A stretch of DNA of 64,000 nucleotides from Amoebidium appalachense. Taxonomy: Eukaryota; Ichthyosporea. Where the stretch lies: positions 5,394,001-5,458,000 of the forward strand of contig CAVNZM010000004.1 in assembly GCA_963693365.1 (NCBI GenBank), read 5' to 3'. The translations under genes were made by a program, and so were the position numbers. Positions 53,022-64,000 of the stretch are shown here, piece after piece. Position 1 is the stretch's first letter. Every line of letters starts with the position of its first letter. The notes under the pieces are model-generated. The model was not told where the DNA came from. It ran no database searches and was given only the letters and a program-made list of their open reading frames with translations.

Positions 53022-53545
53022 GGGAGGGAGGGAGGAGGGAGGGGGGGGGGGGGGGGGAGGGGGGTGCCGAACGGGAAAGCTGAGAGAGTCTCTCCGTCTC
53101 AGAGTGATGGGGCACATACCCGTACTTAAAGGATGCCGCGAGGTATAGTTTGTTAGCCAACAATCAAGAACGATGGTAATATTACGAGAAAATTGATTTA
53201 TTAACAATAATATGGGTGCAGTTAAGTTTGTTTTGACACCAGCGATTCGCCGGCCACTTGAGCTAACAGGACCCAATACGAATCATCCAATAAGCATGAT
53301 AGTAATTGTACATGCTACAATAAGTTGTCCGTTGCTGCGCATTTTTAAAATTTAGGTATAAACGTCGACTTGCTTATACGGTAGAATGCTGGGAAAAAAT
53401 GGCTTTTTCTACACAACTGGAAGTGAATATTTTCGAAGGTGTAAAAGGTCAACGGAGTGTCCCTTCGAAGGTATACCCGAGGACCGCAGGAAGTGCAGAT
53501 GTTCCTATCATACTCTAACTTTTTTCGGGAAAAAAGGCATGCAGG
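50331..53545. other. Repeat-rich gap
   Basis: C-rich DNA at 50370-50440, (CA)n 50759-50908, C runs 51052-51125, degenerate (GT)n 51260-51520 with a G run, C runs 51750-51925 and 52126-52156, (CA)n 52444-52518, degenerate (GT)n 52840-52990 and a G run to 53060. No exon is supported. Confidence 0.6.
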
Positions 53546-53791
53546 TTAGCATGCAGGTGGGCCACACATGAGTTCCTTGGGGTCGACACGCCCAGGTTTG
53601 AGTCCCGGTGCGGGGTTTTTGGTGAGGTTCCTGTTTGCCTCCTCCGCTAGAACCTTGGCCTCCGTGGAAGGGGGTGGACACGGTACTGCGTCCAAATCTT
53701 CCTTCGTTAGCGGCGTGTCTGCGTCGCAGCGCGGTGCCCCGCTCATCAACTCGTGGCGGTCGACCTTGGGGTGTTTCTGTTCGGTCGCCAT
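53546..53791 (-). CDS. Small Pro/Cys-containing protein with an internal repeat, 81 residues
   Basis: The frame starts MATEQKHPKVDRHELMSGAP and ends KELMCGPPAC at a TAA. The start at 53791 is preferred over an upstream in-frame Met (53968) because the stretch between looks non-coding. The motif DRHELMSGAPRC near residue 11 is echoed by DPKELMCGPPAC at the C-terminus, so the protein appears to have two copies of a D-x-x-E-L-M-x-G-x-P-x-C motif flanking an acidic/Ala-rich middle (LTKEDLDAVPCPPPSTEAKV). No signal peptide or membrane segment is present. I do not know the family. It could be a terminal exon of a larger gene or a real small protein. Confidence 0.5.
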   Translation of the reverse strand: MATEQKHPKVDRHELMSGAPRCDADTPLTKEDLDAVPCPPPSTEAKVLAEEANRNLTKNPAPGLKPGRVDPKELMCGPPAC

Positions 53792-54054
53792 TTTGCTACT
53801 TTTGTCGTATGTTTTTTTGTCTTGTTTTGTTTTGGATGGTGCTTGCAAGAAGTTGTGATCGGTGAAACAGTGTCGCTGTTTATATACCTTCGAGATCGAC
53901 CGTTCTGGAATGTGGATGCTCCAAGTCGCGTGATAATGAGCAAATAGTCTGGCTCTAATCTGGTGCACAGGATTAGATCGATCAATCCATGATCATTTTC
54001 GATGTCATTTTTAGATTGGATGATTCAGTGCGCCAACCGTATGATACATCGCTT

Positions 54055-54130
54055 TTTCTTTTCTTTTCTTTTCTTTTTTTCTTTTTTCTTTTCTTTTTTT
54101 TTCTTTTTTTTTCTTCTTTCTTTTTTTTTC
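54055..54130. repeat. (TTTTC)n-type tract
   Basis: Imperfect TTTTC repeats followed by T runs, just upstream of the retrotransposon fragment. Confidence 0.9.
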
Positions 54131-54199
54131 CCCCCAGCCCAGCCTACTGTAATACTTTCCATGTTTAAACTTTTTATATGGATAACCTGCATCCAAGAA

Positions 54200-55323
54200 A
54201 GCCTACTATTTTTAAATGAAACCGCGACGGGCAATATTAAATACCCCTAGACGCCTGCAAAGATTGTTCGATATAGTGTTAGAGTGGTGCAAGGCAAACC
54301 TTATGATCCTTAACATAGACAAATGTGGTGTTCTTGTACCTGATATAGCTGACAATTTACACACATTTACATTATCATCTAAATCTATCGTTCCAGAATA
54401 CAAATATCTTGGTGTTCCGGTCAATTCTGTTGGTGTTATGTTTTCCCATATGGTTGAAAAGAGGGTAGAGCTGGCTCGTAAGCGGTTAGCTTTCTTCTCG
54501 GCTAATATTTTAAAGACACACCCCTCCATCCTTCTATTAGACTTACATTTATTCGCACTTTTGTCTTACCGGCATGTGAATATGGTTTACCCCTTCTCGC
54601 CGCTTGGATCAAGAAAGAGAGAACTAGAGCGCTTAAACCCTTGGCAAATTTCCTTGAAGCAGAAGTTGCCTCCTTTCTATCTAACAACTGTTGTAGACCT
54701 GGGCCTGTAACGCTCTCGATATATGGTCTGGTCCCAATAGCTGCTAGAGTATCCCATCTCGCGCTGAAATTCAATAAGCACATAAGCCGCTTAAAGAATT
54801 ATCTGCCCTCCCACCCTCTCTTCTCTATCCGACCTGTCCCCTCCCCACCTCTCCCCTCTTTCCTTCCCTCCCTCTCTCCTTCTTCCCCGGGCACAAATAC
54901 AAATAAACTCCGCAAAAGTGTGCGTGTGACTTTGGATTGCCACTTACTTATTAGACATGTACATAATCACAAAATAATTACACAATAAAACAAATGGAAA
55001 AAGATACCACACGACACTAGACCCGATGAAAGCAGACACCTTGACAAACTAAGCCTTACGTCTCGTTTTATATATAATGACCGCCTTAACCACATTGCCA
55101 AATATGGCACTCGCAAATGTATAACACCTAAATACATATTACCTTCCTGTAGAACTGGTCTTTCTCTAGCTGATGGTATTATTGATCACTTACCACGCTT
55201 TTACTGTACACGTGCTATACAGTGGAGATCTAATAAGTATAAGGCCCTTTGGTATCATTTACATGCCCAAACAACACACGCACACACCAGTTTAAACGAT
55301 CATGTATCGCCAAATGTAGTTTG
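54200..55323 (+). mobile_element. Dead non-LTR retrotransposon (LINE) fragment, reverse transcriptase C-terminal part
   Basis: The first frame (54216-54575) reads LQRLFDIVLEWCKANLMILN, then DKCGVLV and YKYLGVPV, the order seen just after the catalytic YADD box of LINE reverse transcriptases, followed by helical thumb-like sequence (VEKRVELARKRLAFFSANIL). The frame then shifts at about 54565-54580 and continues EYGLPLLAAWIKKERTRALK and LSIYGLVPIAARVSHLALKF. A third block (about 55005-55323) reads KIPHDTRPDE, SRFIYNDRLNHIAKYGTRKC and FYCTRAIQWRSNKY before a TGA. The catalytic part is missing, so the copy is 5'-truncated, as is common for LINEs, with at least two frame breaks. It has no coding capacity now. 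Confidence 0.75.
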
Positions 55324-57614
<2,291 letters not shown>

Positions 57615-58577
57615 CTACAATACGCTCAGCACAACGGCAGAAAGACCAGGCATAGTCACCGTACCATCGCTCACTCTCCCCTCGAACCCGCACTCGGGCG
57701 ACACTTTAAAGTCACACCCCTTCTCCAGCGTCACCTGCACCGCCTCCTTCGACAGGTTAAAGAAACACTGGTATCTCTGCGCTCCCGCCTTCCTCTCCAC
57801 CCCAAGCACGTAATCGGGGACTTCGTCGATTAGGCGCACAGTACCGATGCGGAACGCGGATTCGTTCTTCCGCCAATTGAGCCATTTTCTCGCGCGGTTT
57901 AGCACGGAATGCGGGTCCTTTTCCTGTTCGGAAACAGAGCATGGGTAGTGTTCGGCGGGGACGGGGAGCCATGATTTTCCGTCAGAGAAGCCGGCGTTTG
58001 GTTGGGTGGGGTCCCATGGCATGGGGGTACGGCAGCCATCACGGCCCTTAAACTCGGGCCAGAAGGCCTTGCCGAAGGGGTCTTGGAGGGCCTCAAAGGG
58101 TACCTGCAAGGTGTAAAGAATTAATATCGGATGTTTTTTATTTTTGTTCATTATTTAGTCCTTTTTTTGGTTGTGGCCGGGTGGGTGGGTGGGTTGGTGG
58201 ATGTTGAGGGGGGGGGGGTGGGTTAGGTGGGGAGGGGAGAGACATGTGCTTTTTTTTTTTTTTTTTTTTGGATTGCAGGAGGGGTGGATTAGAAGTGTTT
58301 AAGGAAGCTGGTTACTAAAAACGCCTCTATGCATAAAAGGAAAAATGGTGGTAGTGTTGGTGGTGGTGGTGGATGGGGGGGGGGGGGGGGGGGGGGGGGT
58401 GGATGGGAGGGAGGGAGGACAACATCGGGTTATTTTTCATGACCAGATGTATTCCCAAAAAGAAGAAACGAGGCAAGCCGGGAGAGGGGGTGGGGGGGTG
58501 GGGTGGGGTGGGCGAGGGGGGGGGGAGGGAGGGGGAGAAGAGCGAGGGGAGAGAGGAGAGAGAGAGAGAGGGAGAGA

Positions 58578-58672
<95 letters not shown>

Positions 58673-59267
58673 TGTGTGTGTACGTGCACATATGTGTGAG
58701 TGAGAGAAAGAATGCGAGAGGAGAGGGTAGGGGGAGGGGAAGAGAGACAGAAGAGAGCCAATACGGGTAGTGGAACACATACATCCGCCTCGAGTAGACC
58801 CAATTCCTCCCCCTGGTATAGGAACGCCTGTCCATGCAGGCACCCAGGCAACACAATTGCCATCTGTGCCAATCTGCTCATCGCCTCCGGGCCCAGTGGC
58901 TCCTCCCCGGGTTTGGGTGTGCTCCAACGTGTCAGGGCACGCATGACGTCATGGTTGCTGGTTGCAAAGGAGATCTTCTCGGGAGGCATCAGGCGGAGTG
59001 ACCGGCGGACTACCTGTGGTACAATCAAAAGGCGGGGGGGGGGGGGGGGGGGGGGTTGTTAATAAAATGCGTTACAAGAGTACGAAGTACATATTCATGA
59101 TTGGGAAGGGGGGTGGGTGGGGTTGAGGGTGGGTGGGTGGGTGGGTGGTTGAGGGGGGGTCCAAGGGCGAGAAGGTTTGTGGGCGTGAAGGGGCACTGAA
59201 AGAGGGACTACAAGAAGTGAAATCTGGTTAGGAGGACGGGTGGAGAATAGAAAGGGAAGCAGCCAGG

Positions 59268-59321
<54 letters not shown>

Positions 59322-59327
59322 GGGGTG

Positions 59328-59362
<35 letters not shown>

Positions 59363-60063
59363 GGGGAGGGGGAAGGAGGACAAAAGAACAAAAGACTACC
59401 GTACCTCTTGAACACGGCCACTCTCAAGGTCGAACACGCCAAGTATGTCGAAGTTGTAGCTGGTGTGCAGGAGGTTGTCCCCGGCCACAAACCGGGCCGA
59501 AATGCTCATGCCGTCCTCCCCACCAATCTCCCCAACCATCATCCTATCCTCGTACTTATCCGTCAGCGCCCTCAGTTTGTGCAAGAAGTCAAAAACGAGA
59601 GGCTGACACAGCTGGCTCACTTCGTTGAGTTGCATTCCAAAGGGCATCTGGCCACCGAGGGTCTTTCGGGTCGGGTCGTTCATGGCTCGGGCCGGGTTGT
59701 CCCTGAGCCACTTGTCGTGGGCCAGTGTGATGATGGCGTCAAGTCGGAAGCCGTCGACTCCCTCGTCAAGCCAGTACCTGCAACGGAAAAGAAGGGGAGG
59801 GAGGTGTGTGTGTGTGTGTGGGGGGGGTATTTGGGGGGGGAGGGGGGAAGGGGTTCAGTATATCATTGAGGGGCCACATGACGGATGAGGTAGAGTATTG
59901 CTGGTTTGAGCATGGGAGGCAGCAGTAAGTGAAGCGATCCAAAGACATCCCTAATGCTCTAAAAGCGCACGCGTGCACACACATATGCAAAATTTGGGAG
60001 GTGGGGGAAGAAGGGAGGATGGGAGGGGATGGGAGGGTGGTGTGTGTGTGTGTGTGTGTGGGT

Positions 60064-60103
<40 letters not shown>

Positions 60104-61068
60104 GCAACATGCCATTCAAGAAGGGAAAATGCAAGGCAATTGATTGATTGGGAAGAAGCACAGATAGCATACTTTCAGTAGAAGAAAAAATAATTATCAT
60201 TTCCCTGCAGCTAGAATAGGCCCGCTCGCGGAAGGGGTTGGTCAAATAATGTTATATTGGAGTGGACATGAAACGGTTGGGTCGGTGGGGGTGGAGAGAC
60301 TGAAGAATTGCTCTAATGGGAGGAGATAAATGGTAGTGGTGGTGACGGCGGCGCCTGTGGTGGTTGGAGTGGTGGTAGATGTTGGAGAGGGGAGGGGAGA
60401 TTGTATGTGTGTGGGGGGGGGGGGGAGGGGAGGAGGGGGGGGGGGGGGGGGGGGGAGAAAGAGAGAGAAAAGAAAACGACGGGGGGGGGGGGGGGGGGGT
60501 GGGGAGATGGGGGGGGGGGGAGGGAGGGAGGAAAAAGGGGAAGAGAGGTGGTGTTCAGACGTACTTGCACTCATCCAGCACTGCCTCCACGACCTCAGGG
60601 TTGTAGTAGTTGAGATTGGGCTGCTCCTTTAAGAAGTGGTGCAAGTAGTACTGGCCCCTACGCTGCTCCCACGTCCATGCACGGCCCCCAAAATGGCTCA
60701 GCCAATTGTTGGGCTCCGTGCCGTCCGGTTTTGGGTCTGCCCACACGTACCAGTCGGCCTTGGCGTTGGTGCGGTCCTTTCGGCTCTCTGCAAACCATGC
60801 GTGCTGGTCGGAGGAGTGGCAAAGGACCATGTCTACTAGGACCTGCATGGGTGGTTGTGTCAGTACTAGTTCCGATTGATTGTTTGTTAGTTTTTATTTG
60901 TTTCAATTGGTGCGTGTGTTTGACCCATGATGGAGATAGTGGGGTGAGGGGCTAGAGAGGGGGGTGGAGTAAGAACTCTGAGGGGGAAAGGTTGATGAGC
61001 AGCGGATATCTTTGGGGCTTTGGTGATTGAGTTGAGGAGGATAGAAGGGGAAGGGTGTGTGTGTGTGT

Positions 61069-61108
<40 letters not shown>

Positions 61109-61228
61109 CTCAGAGGGGAAGCGAGAGACATGCAGGAGCGTGCCTGCATTTGCATGTGAGAATAAGGGTAAACAGGGTAAAGGAGGTGTGTGCATGTATG
61201 TGTGTGTTTGTGTGTGTGTGTGTGTGTG

Positions 61229-61287
<59 letters not shown>

Positions 61288-62634
61288 ATAAGCAGGATTG
61301 CATGTGTTAGTGAATAATAAACGAAGGCACACTTGAAACATAAACAAAAAACATTAAGCATTGAACTAAGAGCCAACCAACGTCTCAGGTTCGAAATCTC
61401 CTCTTAACCAGTTTGCCTCCCCCCCCCCCCAACGCTACCACACCCACCCACCACCCACCCACCCACCCCCTTCCCTCCCCAAACAGCCCCTCCTCCCTTC
61501 ACCCTGCCGGAAGGTCTTTGAGGAGTCTCTCTCGCCCTCCTCCTCCTCCGTCCTGCTCTCTCCCAGGGGCAAACTCACTCCCCCCCCCCCCCCCCCCCCC
61601 CCAACACACCGGAACAATACAGCGGACATAGAATCAATGGAACCGTATACAATATTCTATATGAAAATACAAACTGCAAGACACCAATCTAACAGGCAGA
61701 CCTTACCCGGAGCCTCAGCCCTCTCCCACCTCTTCCTCCCCCACAACCACCCCTAGACCTCCCCCCCTCTCCCCCGGGTCATCCACCTCCTCCCCTTCCC
61801 CCCCCTTCTCCCCCTCCCCCCCCCCCCCCCCCCTTCCCCCTTATCCCCCCCCTGCACGTACACTTATAATACATCCACACGGGCCTGCACCAGAAACTCT
61901 GAAAACATAACACATTGCCGTTCTGCCCAAAAGACCTCCCCCCCACCCCTCCTTAGCACACACACACACCTTGATTCCCCTTTTGTGGGCCTCATCCAGC
62001 AGGCGCTTGAAGTCGTCATTTGTGCCAAACATGGGATCCACCTTTCTGTAGTCGGCCACATCGTACCCAAAATCGGCCTGGGGGGACTTGAAAAACGGAG
62101 ATATCCACACGGCGTCAACACCCAAGCTCTGGACGTAATCCAGTTTCTTTGTGATGCCCTCCAGGTCACCAATTCCGTCCCCATTGCTGTCCATAAACGA
62201 GCGAGGGTAAATCTGGTACACAACCGACCCATCCCACCATTTGTGCTCGGGTCGACTGGCAGGTTTTGGGACCGAGTCCGGGTTTGCCGACCCGGCTTGT
62301 TGGAGAATGGTTGTTGCGGCTGACATAGTTCGTCGTGGGAAGATTTTGACGCCTCTCAGTGCTGCAAGGGGAGGCGAAAGAAGGTTAGGTTTTGTGACTG
62401 TGGCGTGGGTTGATGAGACGAGAAAAAAGACTTTGGGAGGGGCAAAAAAAAAAAAAAAAAAGGTCTCAAAACAGGTTCAACTGCACACGGAAGAGAGCCA
62501 ACGAACAGTCCAAAGTTGAAGAGAACGCAAAAAAACGAGGACCAGAACAGGACAAAGCAGGACTCACCTAAACTCCTAGTTAGATTATTCAGCAGCCCGG
62601 AAGGCTGGACGACAGAGCGTGTCAACGAAAACAT
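57615..62634 (-). CDS. Bacterial-type alpha-glucosidase, glycoside hydrolase family 13 (six exons)
   Basis: Exons 62634-62568, 62361-61970, 60842-60565, 59777-59405, 59013-58783 and 58103-57615 join in phase to 609 residues and TAG. It should hydrolyse terminal alpha-glucosidic bonds of short oligosaccharides by the retaining GH13 mechanism. The TIM-barrel start is WWDGSVVYQIYPRSF near residue 60. Region I is DMVLCHSSDQH (157-167), with Cys where most GH13 enzymes have Asn. Region II GVDGFRLD gives the nucleophile Asp259. Region III MMVGE gives the acid/base Glu329. Region IV SNHD gives Asp392. GEELGLLEAD, FWPEFKGRDGCRTPMPWD and a C-terminal beta domain ending GLSAVVLSVL match proteobacterial alpha-glucosidases of the GH13_23 kind. 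The first about 45 residues are Arg/Ser/Leu-rich without acids (MFSLTRSVVQPSGLLNNL), like a mitochondrial or other organelle presequence; an internal Met (MSAATT) near 35 could start a cytosolic form. Confidence 0.92.
58557..58671. repeat. (GA)n microsatellite in alpha-glucosidase intron 5
   Basis: About 50 GA units; (CT)n on the sense strand. Confidence 0.95.
59271..59361. repeat. (GT)n and G run in alpha-glucosidase intron 4
   Basis: About 25 GT units followed by a 32-base G run, about 45 bp from the exon 4 donor. The sense strand reads poly-C and then (CA)n. Confidence 0.95.
60064..60102. repeat. 39-base G run
   Basis: An uninterrupted G run after (GT)n in alpha-glucosidase intron 3. Confidence 0.85.
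61231..61286. repeat. 56-base G run
   Basis: An uninterrupted G run following (GT)n in alpha-glucosidase intron 2; the same intron also carries C runs at 61580-61601 and 61818-61833. Confidence 0.85.
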
Positions 62635-63570
62635 TACAGCTTCGTTACACGCACGGAGATCTAGCCTGGGATCGGCAAACTAAAAGTCTATGAAGTGCAA
62701 TTATTCTTACACTTTGATGCGCTTTGCTAAGAGGAGCGAGACAGTATTAGAAAAACAAAAAGTGATGCAATGTTATGTTGGAAAGTGAGAACAGTACTTG
62801 CCTTTTTATACTCGAAACAGTGACGTTCTGGCAAGTTTCCTTCCCGTTTTATGGTGTCGTTTCTTTGGTGTTTCCGCTTTGTTTGGACCACGAAGGCGGG
62901 AAGACTTCTTGCTGGTCAGGCACTTTTTGGGGAGGTTTCTGATTGGTTTATCCGAGCCAACCAGTGCGCTTCTCGTGAAAAGAGTAAGACTGTGATAACT
63001 AGCAAATCAAGTCAAAATAAAGTGAAAGAAGTTACAAAATAACCAAATTAGATAAGATTAAACTAATTAAATTAGAGTATAACGATGAGTCTATGTCCGC
63101 TTTGAATTCCTTGGATTTTCGTCGACTTGGCGTTGCGCGGTTGCTATATTTGGCAGACAAAGCCCTGCCCCTGACATCGATACAATACTTATCTTCCATA
63201 AACGCGACCAGCTACACATACATACATAGCCTACAAACTAACGTACTCATTTTCTATGCGGGTGCAGGGGTACTTCTGTGCCAAGCCTATATTTTCTTAA
63301 TCTGTTGCGAGCATCCGGGCCCTGGTCGTGTTCACGCCATCACGCCAAGTTAGTAGCGTGATCTGCAATGCTCTTTGAGCTTTTGCAATTTTACATCGGC
63401 TGTTCGCTTTAGGGGCAATCATGATTCGCGTACAGAATCGTCGAGTATTTGAATTGACGATTGGTTAGATCTAATGTGCGACCCCTCTCTATCTGCAGCT
63501 GAGGCGCCGGCTGCCAGTGTCCCGTTGAAGGCTTTGAGTCAGCTTGAGTCCCCTCCCCCCCCCCCCCCCT

Positions 63571-63653
<83 letters not shown>

Positions 63654-63726
63654 GATTGCGATCGCTTGCTCTCTCTCTCTACCTTAGGCTCTCTCTCTCA
63701 CAGGCTCTGTCTCTCTCCCTCCCCTT

Positions 63727-63757
<31 letters not shown>

Positions 63758-63901
63758 AGGCTCCCTCCCTCCTCCCTCTCTCTCCCCCCTCCCCCCGCCC
63801 CACCGCGGTCTCCCCCCGGGCCGCCCTACCTCCCCTCCTCCATCTCTCACTCCCTCTTCCCGCCGTGATCCCCCTCTCCCTCCCCTCCTCTCTGAGCCTC
63901 T

Positions 63902-63980
<79 letters not shown>

Positions 63981-64000
63981 CCCTATCTCTCTCTCTCTCT
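62635..64000. other. Upstream flank of the alpha-glucosidase gene and right edge
   Basis: 62635-63500 is unique DNA with no supported exon and should hold the promoter; GATTGG at 62940 is a CCAAT box in the gene's orientation. From 63550 to the end the DNA is C runs and (CT)n (63600-63650, 63899-64000). Confidence 0.5.

Noticed and set aside
61381-61420. ggttcgaaatc resembling a tRNA T-arm
   Set aside because: No matching acceptor, D or anticodon arms could be found around it. No tRNA or rRNA gene was recognised anywhere in the window.

Overview
This 64 kb window comes from a nuclear genome of a eukaryote, most likely a unicellular alga or protist, perhaps a holozoan; I could not fix the lineage. 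Genes are split by GT-AG introns, the standard code is used, and much of the non-coding DNA is simple sequence: (GT/CA)n, (GA/CT)n, and many mononucleotide G or C runs of 20-67 bases. Most long open frames in the window are translations of these repeats and are not genes. I rebuilt the real genes by matching splice sites and codon phase by eye.

Layout from left to right: a minus-strand globin gene with long extensions (79-3001, running off the left edge); a plus-strand three-exon gene for an unknown 219-residue membrane protein (5053-8899); a repeat-rich gap with weak orphan exons; an intronless minus-strand gene for a secreted fasciclin-domain protein (11427-12923) and a broken copy of its 3' half (15533-15940); a 14-exon minus-strand gene for a 938-residue secreted mosaic protein with two F-type lectin domains, several Cna-B-like beta modules and an EGF-like domain (16765-26229); a 14-exon minus-strand gene for a 1043-residue class C G-protein-coupled receptor whose ligand-binding part is a bacterial-type family 1 solute-binding protein (30835-40443); a decayed, 5'-truncated paralogue of that receptor in the same orientation (45977-50330); a small 81-residue gene (53546-53791); a dead non-LTR retrotransposon fragment (54200-55323); and a six-exon minus-strand gene for a bacterial-type GH13 alpha-glucosidase (57615-62634).

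Several products fit an extracellular or sensing theme: fasciclin and lectin/EGF proteins for matrix or glycan adhesion, and a receptor built from a solute-binding domain. The alpha-glucosidase could supply or use small sugars, but a functional link between it and the receptor is only speculation. The most notable points are the solute-binding-protein/class C receptor fusion, the array of repeated exon-end/5' splice-site units in its intron (also present in the decayed paralogue), and the fact that every module of the lectin gene is bounded by phase 1 introns, the classic mark of exon shuffling.
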